Shown here: positions 1 to 11,370 of the stretch, one piece after another
How the letters are laid out: every line of letters begins with the position of its first letter
Numbering within the stretch: the stretch's first letter is position 1
DNA from: Paragordius varius
Lineage: Eukaryota; Nematomorpha
Direction of reading: 5' to 3'
NCBI GenBank assembly: GCA_964247055.1
Contig: OZ176059.1
Coordinates: 2,728,001-2,792,000, forward strand
DNA length: 64,000 bases
Notes under the pieces: generated by a model
Seen by the model: only the letters and a program-made list of their open reading frames with translations
Told to the model about the DNA's origin: nothing
The model's database searches: none
Position numbers and translations under genes: made by a program

Positions 1-138
1 GTGTGCACAATTTACATCTCTATTCTTTATATTTAACCTAAAACGATGAGTTAAATTTAATAAAGATCAAGATTTTAAATATTATGGTTGTCTTTATAAA
101 AAAATATTTGTTCGTTTTATCTAAGTAAATTTAATTTC

Positions 139-174
<36 letters not shown>

Positions 175-434
175 AATGTATATGGCGTGTTACCGTATTT
201 AATTGTTACATTTGCATTTTAGTATCATGATCATTATAAATAAATCTTCTATAATTCAATAAAAAAATTACATTTTTTGGTTTCTAAATTCTTATTTTTA
301 CAATTTCGGATACCTCATCTATAATATTTTTAGAATTATAATTGATTAAAATATCCAAAATATATGATCTATCAAGACTTTAAAATCCTTTATTTATTAT
401 GAGCATTATAATTATTTTAGAAAGCCATTCTATT

Positions 435-478
<44 letters not shown>

Positions 479-2180
479 AACCCTATATATGGACAGTTTT
501 GATGCAAAACAAAAAATTGTTATAACTTGGCGTATAAAACGATAGAAAATTTCTCGATGTTTAAAATATTTATAAACTCACAATTGATTGTATGGAAAGT
601 GTTTTACGATTTTTAGCATTTCATTTGATATATTTCTGGTAAAAAAAACTTTTTAAAATTAAAATCAATAAAAGTTTTTTTGTAGAATGTACATTTTAGT
701 AAATTTTTCCCAAAAACATGTAACCCCATTCAAGTTGATAAAAATAAATGCGGAACACAATCCCACGACATTTTTAAATTAACTTCTTAGTTAAGCCCTA
801 GTGTCAGAAAATAAAGTTTTTTAAAAAATATAGGTGCGCCCACGAGTTTGAGAGATCTGCAAAATGTGTAAGCTCAGAAATTAATAATGGATTTATGCGC
901 CGAAATAGTATAGAAAATTTTTTATAATCCCTATCCCTTCTTCCCCCTCCCCTTCCATTTAAAATAATTGTTTTGCAGCAATTCCCACAAATTGAATAAA
1001 TTAAGAACGATTCTCAGCATAAAGCAAAAATTACTTTTGAGTGCTATTTTTAATCGGCTAAATAAAACATGTCACCGTACAAAAGTAACTTAAGGATACG
1101 AAATCATGTCTGTATACACCATTATGTTAAAATAACCCGTGGTTTTTAGGCAATTTTAGTTCAGCGCTTCTTGATTAGCTTCTAAGTAAGGTTTTAACTC
1201 TTTGTACAATACATTATAACGTGGCTCTTAAGCTTATTTATGAGAAACGAGACTATATGGATTTTTTGGTAACCCACATAAAAGTAAAAAATTTTACGAT
1301 CATAGATTAAATCTTGGGTAGGGCGATATTCTATTTGTAAAAAAACCGCCACCTAATAAAAACGTGGCGAAGCAACTTCAGAACGGGACACACAATAATC
1401 GTTTTAGGTGCATGAAATAGCAAATTGCATAGTTGCATTTTTTATGTTCGGAGGGTAAGGCTCTACACTTTGTAAATACGCCACCATATAAAATAACGTG
1501 GCTCTCAAACACAATATAACTATAACGTAGTCGGAAAGGCCATGTGACTAAATAGACATTTAATCATCCCTTTAGGTGCCTATAAAGGCATAATGCTTTT
1601 TATGTCGTTAATGGGTCTTTATTAAATAAACTTTAAAGTAATGTGGCTTTGCATTTGGAATATATGCTGTATAATAATGGTTCTAGGTATTTTTATTATA
1701 TGATCTCAGCCAGTTTTTTGCCTATATGTTTAAATTAAAAAAGAGATATTTATTTTATAATATAATAAAGAATCTTCTTTTGTTTACTCCAAAGCCGTTT
1801 CAAATTATTATCTTATATATTGGTTAAGATAGAAACATGCCTTAAATAAGGGCATCAACGCATAACTCAAAAAAAATTTTCTAACTAATAAATTATAATC
1901 CTTATCTCAACTTTTAGCTGCCATGAAATAAAGGTTGAGTTATTTTTGATTATATTTTGGCAGCAAATTTTTAATAAATGGGTTTAATTGGATATCAGCT
2001 GTATAAATTTAAGGTTACAACGTGTTTAATTATATTTTAAAATAACTTTTAGAATAATAGTTTATATGTAGATTTTAACCCGTATATAATATACCTTATT
2101 ATGTACCCCTATATAAAATGTGTATTAATCGAAAAATTGTATATAGGGACTGTAATAAACATTTTTTTATTTTATTGCAG
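1..2180. other. Gene-free AT-rich stretch with (AT)n tracts and a diverged repeat
   Basis: I see no supportable gene here. (AT)n microsatellites lie near 145-170 and 439-474. From about 1180 to 1700 a motif resembling taacgtggctct recurs near 1219, 1361, 1494 and 1640, roughly every 140 bp, which suggests a strongly diverged tandem repeat. The rest looks like ordinary AT-rich DNA. Confidence 0.4.
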
Positions 2181-2213
2181 GAAAAATGTCGACCAAGTAG
2201 CAGAAATACATGA
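2181..2213 (+). CDS. Possible last coding exon of a gene entering from the left
   Basis: A strong pyrimidine tract ending in attgcag is followed by an open frame of ten codons (EKCRPSSRNT) and a TGA. An AATAAA polyadenylation-like hexamer lies near 2724. No upstream exon of the same gene is recognisable in the first 2.1 kb and the peptide is too short to identify. A chance match in AT-rich sequence is quite possible. Confidence 0.18.
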   Translation, partial: EKCRPSSRNT

Positions 2214-3427
2214 CAGAGAACATCTAGTAAAATTGTAAAAAATTTATAATATATCGGAATAATTTTAAACTGGAAAAATTGAATGGGAAATGCTTTCTGA
2301 TTAAAGAAGTGTGATATTGTGAAAAAGGATATTTATTGCTATATATGAATTAAATATTGAATAGTTTAATAATATTTTTAAATTATGAGATTTTCTACTC
2401 ATTTATAAACATCCAAAATTATTGTAATGGTAAAGGCCATTTTTTCTTCAACATTGATTGTAAACAAATGACTTTTGTTGTATTTAGCTAATGCATTTTG
2501 TAAAAAGATTGAAATGGTGCCAAGAGTGTTGATGATTAATGTTCATTGCTCTATTAAGCTATGGGTTATATATAACAAGGATGTGTAAAAAAACACTATT
2601 TTTGTAATGTTGTTATTTAATGTTTAACATTTTTCGGTTATAATATTATTCTGTCAACATAGATATGAGATCAAGCAATTTTTCAAGTCATAAACTGGTT
2701 ATACTTATACCTGTTTTGTGTCAATAAAAATGAAACCTAATTCGCTGACTTATACATTTTTAATTGTCTGCAGCAAATAGCCTTGATACAGGGATTAAAA
2801 CCGAAACCGTTTTCGTGGGATCGGATCAAAACAGTTAGGATTTTTAACACAACGTAATCCTTATGTTTACTTTTCTATCAAAAATTTTTCTAATTTTACA
2901 TCAAACGCAGCATAATTTTTATTGTGCTTAAATTTTTGTCACATCTCCACATTGTATCAAAATAATCATTAAATTTGAAAAAAATGGAATCGAAAGTAAA
3001 ACCATTTGACAAAAAACAAAAGATCCGTTTTGATTGTGCACCATTTTTTTAGAAATATCGGTCTAAAACAAAACAATTTGTTGAACAACAGAGGCGTAGC
3101 TAGCATTTCTAGCGCCCTGCGCATTAATCCGTGATTGCGCCCCTTTCCCCCTCCATGTGCCATGCCTTTTAAAAAATAATCAAATACAAACAGTGGTCTT
3201 TACCACTCATAAATGGATAATATTTTGTGTATTCATTATATAAAATAACTTTTAAACGCCTATTTTTTTGAAATAAATCAATTTTTTTTAAACTGCACCC
3301 CTTTAACTATGCGCCGGGTGCATCAGCCCATCTTTCCTCCCCCTAGCTATGCTTCTGCTGAGCATGAAGCAAAAACAGCTTCGTTTCAATCCCTGGTTTG
3401 ATAAGAATTATCATATAGGATCGTTGC

Positions 3428-3458
<31 letters not shown>

Positions 3459-3620
3459 CATATATGTACCGTAACCCTAGTCTTATCAATTTAAACATTC
3501 CTTGTAGTCAATTGTATGGTAATCAAGCATCTTGTAATGATTATAATTTAAATCTCTGTTAGTAACAAAATATTAAATAATTTATCGTTAACAACATTGC
3601 ATGCTTTTTCCATTTTTAAA

Positions 3621-3685
3621 CATATGAATGAGTGTTAACAAGCGCAAAACAGTTTACGTTTTACTATTGAAGGTTTTTGCTCATG
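3621..3685 (+). ncRNA. Degenerate hammerhead-ribozyme relative
   Basis: The stretch resembles the intact hammerhead at 11613-11651: the segment gaatgagtgttaacaagcgc parallels the core and stem-loop II, and tactattgaagg parallels the downstream outer helix. Core positions are altered (CTGATGA reads TGAATGA, and GAAAC reads CAAAAC), so it should not cleave. I read it as a decayed copy of the same element; no clean inverted repeats surround it. Confidence 0.4.
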
Positions 3686-4059
3686 ACTTTGTGGTTAAGG
3701 TTTAATTTAATTACAGTTTAATTTTCGTTTATTTTATAATAACATTATAAACGGAATTGAATAATTGTTTTAAATACCTAATCCGCCTTGTAATATAAGG
3801 AGCATTCGCTTTTTAAAAAATAATTTTAACTCAATTCTTATGAAACCGTAACTACAAGTTTCTTATGTTAGCGCTTCCGAATCAAAAATAAATTTATAAA
3901 CGGTTTCGAACTGCTTTTAGGAACCAGAGCCGTAGTTGTTTGTTTTATCCACATAGGTATTCTTCATTAATGGTTTACAATTTTTTGCAATAATCGACAC
4001 CAATTTTCAGCTCGAGTTTGTGTGTTTCTTAATATTTGTGAGGTATATCGTTAATGCGT

Positions 4060-4870
4060 CAAAATTTGAAGGGCCGTGCACCATATAATACCAATGAATA
4101 ATTCATAGCTGTTTAACACATTGGAGATATTTATGCTAAAAATAAATAGATCTAAAAATTTGATAAATAATTTAGGGCCATAAAAAGGCGCTTTTAGAGC
4201 CACATGCAACCCGTGAAAATCAATTGCAAAGAGTATGGATTAATTAAAGGGCTTATATCACAAACATTTCATTTAATTATTGGATTATTAAACGAGATGT
4301 GTTTTATTAAATATATCAGTCTATGTTAGAAATCTTAGTAGTAATCGTTTCCTTATTCAATTTGAAATATTATTTTAATTTTTGAAAAAAAAGTTCAAGA
4401 AATTTTTGTGGCTTGTATACATTTTTACTTAAATGTGTAAATTAAAAACAATGAAACAGAAACCATTTTATTTGTCATCTATTTATATAAATCAATAGTA
4501 ACCACCATAAAAATTTGAAGGGCTGAATAAAATATTTTTACGCCTGTTAAGGGCCGTGCGCCATAATATACGATATTTTGTTTGAGACATTGAGTTGTTA
4601 AAATAAATTCATCAAAAAAATTAAATTAATTCTGGGCAGCGGTTCGAGTGACACTGATTTAAAACCATTGAAGAAAAAGTTTTTAATGCTAATACCAGTA
4701 ATATTTAGGTAGATTTATTGGTTTAATCAGTAATACTCAAAAAAAATTCTTTCAAGGGCCAAAATACAATAATATTATACCAATTTGACACATTTGCAGA
4801 TATTTTTTACACCAAAAAATACTCACAGCCATAAAACTTTTAGGGCCGCGGTTTGAGTATCACTGATTAA
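4060..4870. repeat. Degraded non-autonomous repeats with a hAT-like end
   Basis: Segments with the words gaagggccgtgc, aagggccgtgcgccata and agggccgcggtttgagtatc recur near 4070, 4550 and 4850. The last, read on the minus strand as CAGTGATACTCAAACC, resembles the CAGNG-type inverted ends of hAT DNA transposons and their MITEs. Borders and target-site duplications are not clear, so the family assignment is tentative. Confidence 0.3.
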
Positions 4871-5103
4871 ATTATCGTAATAGATGCTGATTAAAAAATA
4901 AGAAACAAATTGATTAAAAGTTTTATGTAGAATGAATGGCTCAACAAAAAGGGCCTTTCCGTTTTTTGCATTGTGTTATTTTTTAATTGAACCGTTTTTG
5001 ATATCTTTGTATCCAGTTCCTTTATATTTCATGCAAAAAACCGTCAAAACCGTTTTTCGATATACAAAAATGGAATGTAAATATTAATTAATCATGACAA
5101 GAT

Positions 5104-5662
5104 TTATTTGGTTTTACATTTATATATAAAGTAAGACATCGTTTCTTTCTCGCATATGGGTATAGTTACGAAATGATCTGATACAATCTATAAATATAGG
5201 GACAATATTACATCAGCCAATTGAGTTTTGGTTAAACCAGGCTTGTTATGTAAATTAAAATATTTTTTATAACGACGAAGCGTTTTCATAGGCAAGAGTA
5301 CAAAATCTGGTTTAAATGCCCGTTTTTCAGTTTCTAGAGTTTTCACATCTTTTTTCAGAATTTTTTTACCACCAGATAATTTAGCTAGAAGTGATTTATG
5401 CATATCACATATATAGATATGTTGAGCCTATTATAAATTAATTATATATACATTTATATCAATATTTATGTCGAGTCCTTTAGCATCAACAATCTTCTTG
5501 ATCCGTTTATTAAAACTTGCGTTTCCAGCGATTTTCTGACATCTAAACGCATTTTAGAGGAAAAGTCTAAAATATACACAATTACTTGTTACCATTATAT
5601 ATCAGCGAACATATTTGTTCATTTTCAACAGCTTCCGACTGATTTAAATCTTCAAATTCCAT
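5104..5662 (-). CDS. SAP30: SAP30-like Sin3/HDAC corepressor subunit, 155 aa
   Basis: Four exons on the minus strand join in frame: 5662-5586, 5542-5452, 5427-5212 and 5187-5104, giving 156 codons with stop. The product aligns along its length with SAP30/SAP30L: an N-terminal C2CH zinc finger (QIC...NKC...YICDMHK, about residues 17-70) with the family block AGNASFNKRIKK, then the Sin3-binding part (TLRRYKKYF, KPGLTKTQLAD, HFVTIP, SYFIYKCKTK). In the family, SAP30 bridges SIN3 and histone deacetylases in a nuclear repressor complex and binds DNA through the zinc finger. The ATG at 5662 gives MEFEDLNQ directly before the zinc finger. The introns are 43, 24 and 24 nt, all GT-AG; without removing them the frame stops. 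The third intron replaces an apparent early stop after ADVILSLYL. Length is a little below vertebrate SAP30L. HMGB lies head-to-head 601 bp away. Confidence 0.88.
5188..5211 (-). other. 24-nt micro-intron in SAP30 (intron 3)
   Basis: On the minus strand it starts gtaatattg and ends tttatag. Removing it joins QLAD to IVSDHF, matching the uninterrupted SAP30 family block (QLAEIV.HF). Kept in, it adds eight codons ending in a stop, although its length is a multiple of three. Confidence 0.82.
5428..5451 (-). other. 24-nt micro-intron in SAP30 (intron 2)
   Basis: On the minus strand it starts gtatatata and ends tataatag. Removal joins LDININ to AQHIYICDMHK, which aligns with the family LDKSARHLYICDYHK without a gap. 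Retention introduces TAA and TAG codons. Confidence 0.82.
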
Positions 5663-6263
5663 ACATTATGGAAACGAAAAAAATATTTATATAATATAAC
5701 AAATTAATATAAAATTATATGTACGGTATTATGGTATAGTTTGGTAGTATATAAAATTATAATGGTATACAATGCCTCCATAATATTAAGCAAACATCAC
5801 GTGATACCACATTATAACAATTTGATTGGTTTAAAATATATATAAACGAATCAAAAAAGTCGACAGCGCCTTATATTTTCCGTTTATATAAATATATCTA
5901 CCATTGTAAACAGTGTTATATCTCTCTATACATATACAATTGCGCCTTGCTTATAATATATTACTTATCCCAATTGCTTATCAGTACTGTTAAACTCTAT
6001 TACCTATTATATTGCTATCAAGCTTTTACCATTGGATTTTTAACATTAGCTTGCTAGTTATACCGCATATTCAATTCGGGTAATTATTAATTTTAACTAA
6101 ATTTTGGATCTGTAAATAGTATAATACCATGTATTATGTAAATTTAGGCCTTAATTATCGATTATTTTTTGAATAAATTGAATAGTTTAAAATTTTTTGG
6201 GAATTTTCTCTTTTTTTAAATTATCGTCAAATACATTTTCCTCAACCGTATTTAGCAATTTAA
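5663..6263. promoter_or_regulatory. Head-to-head intergenic region between SAP30 and HMGB
   Basis: 601 bp separate the start codons of two divergently transcribed nuclear-protein genes, so the interval must hold both 5' UTRs and promoters. It contains several TATA-like words, for example near 5839-5848 and 5885-5900, but in such AT-rich DNA these are weak evidence. No initiator or factor site can be assigned with confidence. Confidence 0.45.
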
Positions 6264-7226
6264 ATGGGTCGTGGGGATAAACCTAAAGGAAAAACAACCG
6301 CTTATGCGTTTTTTGTACAAACATGTCGCGAAGAACACAAGTCAAAGTACCCAACTGACAATGTCATTTTTTCGGAGTTCTCCAAAAAGTGTGCTGAGAG
6401 ATGGAAAGTAAAACATAAAATTAATATATATAGACCATGACGAACCCAGAAAAAAGTCGATTTCAAGAAATGGCCGATAGAGACTCGGAACGTTACAAAA
6501 GTGAAATGGCAAATTATGATGGTGGCGAGAAAACGAAAAAAAGAAGGAAAACCAAAGATCCAAATGCACCAAAACGTGCACTGTAAGTTTCATTGCGTAT
6601 GTTTAGTTTTATCAAAATAATCAAATACATCTAATAGGTTTATACCCAATTTTTCTTTTTTTGTTAACTAAAATAGTTCGGCTTTCTTTCAATTCTGTAA
6701 TGATGAACGGCCTAAAATTAAGGCGACTGACCCAAAACGTGCTGTCGGCGATATTGCCAAAGAATTGGGCCATCGTTGGGCCAATTGCCCCCCTGATCTC
6801 AAACTCAAATACGAACGATTGGCTCAGAAAGATAAGGAGAGATATATGAGGGTATGTATACGTCTGCTTTTTTACATTAAACTTTTAAAATTATTCTAAC
6901 CATGTATATATGTATTTATTTAATTTTGCCTATATAATAGGAAATCACTCAATACCGTGGAGGAGGTGATGCGAAAATGAATAAAGTTGTAAGTCGCCTT
7001 TTTTTACTTTTCATCCGTATATATGTTTGTAATCATTTTGTTTTGTGTGCTTTTCCAAGTTAGTAGTAGTGATTGAATTAATAAGGGTTTGTTGATTCGA
7101 TTCAACTACATAACCTAACTTATAAACTAATTATGCCATTTATTTTGTTGCTGTATTTGTGTTTATGCGTTGTTGTGTACTTTGTAACAGGCTAATCACG
7201 AATCGGATGACGATGAGGAAGAGTAA
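6264..7226 (+). CDS. HMGB: HMGB/DSP1-type protein, two HMG boxes and acidic tail, 183 aa
   Basis: Five exons join in frame: 6264-6407, 6434-6582, 6677-6851, 6941-6988 and 7191-7226 (552 nt with stop). The protein starts [17 protein letters not shown], carries HMG box A (about residues 7-80, with VQTCREEHK and [10 protein letters not shown]), a basic linker ending [12 protein letters not shown] box B (about 95-160, with FCNDERPK and [11 protein letters not shown]) and a short acidic end SDDDEEE. HMGB/DSP1 proteins bend DNA without strong sequence preference and help assemble chromatin and transcription complexes in the nucleus. The box order and tail match HMGB1/2 and insect DSP1, without DSP1's long glutamine-rich N-terminus. 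The acidic tail is much shorter than in vertebrate HMGB1. Intron 1 is only 26 nt; the others are 94, 89 and 202 nt. The start is the first ATG and gives the usual family N-terminus. Confidence 0.9.
6408..6433 (+). other. 26-nt micro-intron in HMGB (intron 1)
   Basis: It starts gtaaaacat and ends atatatag. Removal gives [16 protein letters not shown], matching the HMGB family block CAERWKTM...EK.RF, and the split after ERWK coincides with an intron position I recall from vertebrate HMGB genes. Retention shifts the frame and runs into TGA at once. Confidence 0.87.
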
Positions 7227-8790
7227 GAAAGATGCCCTCTTTTCTCAAAACCCTATGACCGTCTTTCTATCCCTCCATCTTGTGTTTGTAAACCTGTTTT
7301 CCATTTTTTGTTTTCAGTTTTTATTTAATTTTATGTATATGAATATATAAGTATAAAACTCTAATAACTCTGATTGTGCATGCATGTTGTCTCACTATAA
7401 TTATCATTATTATTGCCATTACAAAATAACCAAACTACACAACATATATGGATAGCTAGCTATATCTATATATGTTTTGTACTGTCTCTTTCTCCTCTCT
7501 TATATGTATAACTTTTGTGTCTCACATCCATACACACATACACTATTTAGCTATCGCATATTTTATATTTTTTTGTATTACAAAAATATTTTTTGTTCAT
7601 AAGCTTTGCTTATATACGACTGACTATCCATACATACACCATATGATGTCAACTCTCTGAAGCAAAATGATAGAAATTTGGACATTTACATATATATATA
7701 ATAATAATGATAAAAATATTTATTATATATAAATGCTAAACACAAAAAAACGTATATTTTGTTATACAGTTTTGCATATATAAGTATATATATGTATGGT
7801 ATATTTTTTGTCAAATTTAAATATTTTTTTTTCTTCATTGGAAAGTAGTAGGTACATCTATATATTTATCTAGAAATATATATTTTAAACATTTAACAAC
7901 AGTATATACATGTATATGAATCAAAATTTTAATTTTTTTTATATGAATATCTATATACACAATCCACATATAATTAATATACATTCACTTTTTTATTTTG
8001 GGCGGATATTCATACATATTTGAAGAGGAATAAAGGGCGCGCTTACATTGCGACCAATTAGAACTTCACCATGCCAACCACAAAACTTTTTTTATTGTTA
8101 CCATACATACCCCATAGTAGTGAACATGTGATATGAAACATATATACATATATATGCATACAATAAAAACACACTCTTGATATAAATTTTGTTAATAATA
8201 AATCTGTTAACTTTGTTTGTTACATAATTATGGTGTGGTGTAATGTCTTTTTGCTTGTTTGCCTGCTTCTATGGATTTTTGAGTTTGCTTTTGTGTGCAT
8301 GATGTATATATACATTGTAATGTGATTCATGACAGTTATAACCCTATATTCTGATGACATGTTTTTTTGGCGAACAGTCATAATTGAATGAACTAACATT
8401 TGGGTATATCATAAATTTTGGAGGTCTTACAAAGTTTTTAGGTTTAGCTATTGTAGTATTAAACGTGAAACATGTATATTAAATATACTTGTACATATAT
8501 AGATATGTACAAGTATTAATAAGCATAGAATAACTACTTAAATATATTTAATCTCCCTCTTCATTCTATCTTGTTTTTATATGCATTCACTATTAATATG
8601 TATACAGTAAAATTTTATACCTACTGCTTACATCTTTATGGCCTACGAAAGGTTCTGTGTATAGCCATATACGGGAGTACATATTAAATACTAAAATTAT
8701 TATATGTATATCTAGAAATAGCATCTATCTAATGTACATGTATTAATGTTTATGTATGTAAGCAGAGTACTGTTAAGGAATAGGTATTTT
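7227..8790 (+). other. HMGB 3' UTR and downstream DNA
   Basis: No coding signal. AATAAA hexamers occur at about 8029 and 8161 and could end the HMGB transcript, but which is used cannot be told. A small perfect hairpin with arms of about 16 bp (tacttgtacatat and its complement) lies near 8478-8516. Confidence 0.35.
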
Positions 8791-8915
8791 ACAGTAGCCT
8801 ATGGTAAAAAACAACAAAAGGTTAAAATTAAACAATTTTTTCCGTATGTTAAAGCATTAATTTTGTATATTTAATTATGGACAAACTCTGTTTTGTACAT
8901 ACGCTACTAGATACA
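8790..8915. repeat. Short palindromic repeat, family D (acagtagcgtatg ends)
   Basis: It begins ttacagtagcctatgg and ends acatacgctactaga, so the ends are imperfect inverted repeats. The internal words gttaaaattaaac and ttatggacaaactctgtttt are shared with the copy at 21622-21742. No ORF; this is MITE-like. Confidence 0.5.
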
Positions 8916-9938
8916 TAAGATGATGGTTGTATAAAATAGCATAAGATATGTATATAAAAGGCTTTTTCTAAATATTATATGATATAAAAGCTGGCCATTT
9001 TTTATATATATGAGTACGAAGGGTGACAGTAAAATACACATATAATGCATTTTTCACAACAGTGTATTTATAAGGGAAAAATATCGGTTAATAGTTACCC
9101 TATACCAACTTTATATTTACATTCAATTGAAATTGTTAGTTTTATAATTTTTCATAAATTTTGTTGGTAAAAACATTTATAAGAGAGTTTTAAGTACTGT
9201 TTTTATTTCTTCACTATATTATTACTCACGATTTTTTAGCGTATTACCTTTTGTGTTTTTAAGCTATTAGGGTTTTAACTACTATAAAATATAACAGTCT
9301 AATTGCACATAAATTCAGTTGGTCATAGGGCAATATATAAAAATTTTAACTAAATATAAAACACCCATTTAATTCTTTTAATTAGTCAATAAGATTATTA
9401 AATGACACAACAACTTTGATAAACATATGCAAATATAATTTACAATACAAGCGTTCATTGTCACGGTCATCTGTTGAATACTGGTCAGTCCCAAGGCGTG
9501 TATTTGCTATGCGAACCATATATGTTCAAATAAACATTGTTTTAAATATAATTTAACAATTATAAAAACGTTCATTAACTGTTTTTAGTATTAAGTATTT
9601 TTATATACAGTATGCATTTTAATAGTTGCTTAAGCTATTAGTTTGACAATTAGCAACAAAGGAGTGTATGGAAAAAAGAAAAGAAATAATTGTTTTTTAA
9701 ACATTTTGATGTTTTCCATACACAACTGTGTTGCAAATTGACCAACTATAGTGTGAAATACCAACCGTTAAAATGAATATTTGAATTTTTATAAATTTAA
9801 TGGTAAAATGTTATAAAATAACTCATTGCAAAAAAATAAATTTAGGGCTTCTTATTTAGAAAGTACTCAGGGTCTAATGTAGTTGGGTTAGTATATTTTA
9901 TTACATAGTACATTTCAATAATATTTTTCAAATGTTTG

Positions 9939-9969
<31 letters not shown>

Positions 9970-10730
9970 TATGTACCAATAGAGTTATGAATGAAATTTA
10001 AACCGAGGAAAGCAAATTAACCAAACCACTGAGCATCAATAACACATCATTCTATATATCATATGTATCCATTTTTCTCAATTATATATCAAGCACACAT
10101 TTATATGATGTTACATATCTTATTCATTGTTAAATAATAATTATCATAGATATTGTTTAAATAATTTATATGCCAATATTTGTAAATATTACGTATGCTA
10201 TTTGTTTAATTTCTTAATTCCAATATTATTACATGATTAATTCATTAGTAAATTTTAAATGGAAAACATTGGCTACCAATTCAAGTGTTTTAATGTACCC
10301 CATAACATATACACACAGAACTTTTACATGCTTTAATCTTAAAAGTAAAAACGATGGTTAGGCGTTATAAATGTTCTTCAGTTATAATTTTCAGTATTAA
10401 AAAATTTAATTGTGGGGACTTACTTTTAAAAAATAAATATAAAGTTTTAAAATTGTCCAAATCAATTACTTACATATTGTTGTACCATTATTATTATTCA
10501 CCCCATTAATCATATTTTATGATATGATTTTTACATTTTTATCATAACATTTTATATTTTGTTCAAATAAATTTTCTTAACACTTCAAGACTTCATGTTT
10601 TGCGCGTGGGCTGGTATTATATCTTAGGGCTCAACCTTGTAAATAAACTCCTCTTAAAGTTATTTTAGTTAAAATTTAATTATCAAACATTATTCTCCTG
10701 TATTTAAAAAAAATTATATTTTTTACAGTT
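8916..10730. other. AT-rich DNA without recognisable genes
   Basis: I see no conserved protein segment, RNA gene or clear repeat border. It holds an (AT)n tract near 9945-9969 and a short imperfect inverted pair around 9640-9745 (words like cacaactgtgttgcaaatt), possibly another degraded palindromic element. Confidence 0.3.
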
Positions 10731-10734
10731 TTGT

Positions 10735-11090
10735 AGCTTTTGGAGTCTAAATTGGGGCAGCTCAAAAACACAATTGAATTAAACAGCTGATTTTCTGGTT
10801 AAATGCAACTTGGAAGCTTATTAAAATTATTTATTTGCATTTTTTAGCCATACTGTACATTTATAACCCTATTGTGTTAGCGTAAAAACTAATGAAAACA
10901 AATAGCGCCGCAGAAATTTAAGATGATATTTTTTTATGATTTTTCATTTTTTAGAAAAATGTTTTGTATTATGCACCTAAGAGGCTAGAAAAAGCATAAA
11001 AAAATTCGGGCCAATACCTTACATACTTTTTAAGATAAAATTGATCGTTCTGCGATATAAAACTATCCCCAGAAGATCATGAAGTGTAAA
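10735..11090 (-). repeat. Family C repeat, partial copy
   Basis: The right half (about 10930-11090) is the reverse complement of part of the repeat at 52170-52640, sharing blocks such as gcgatataaaacta, tacttttta and gcacctaag. The ends contain the gcgatataaaactacccc word typical of this family. Non-coding. Confidence 0.4.
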
Positions 11091-11370
11091 TGAAGGGTTA
11101 GCACTTGGAAACAACATATTCATTTCAGTCCTTCAACTAAATTGGGGTAAATAGAGACCCCAGCCCTAAAATCAAATATTTCAAAAAAATATGAAATAAA
11201 TTAAAACCATTGCAAAAGTTTGTAATTATAAAGCATTGATCGAAATGTAAAAAAATTCATTCAAAAAAAACTTGATAATATATTTTATATTAAACCCAAG
11301 GTTTTAGCCAACATCACATGTGTGCTTTATTTAAATATGAAATAATGTACAATAAACCATTTTTCCTTAT

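Noticed and set aside
5188-5403. Stand-alone 71-aa protein on the minus strand
   Set aside because: It is the third exon of SAP30 plus 24 nt of read-through into an intron; the apparent stop lies inside that intron.
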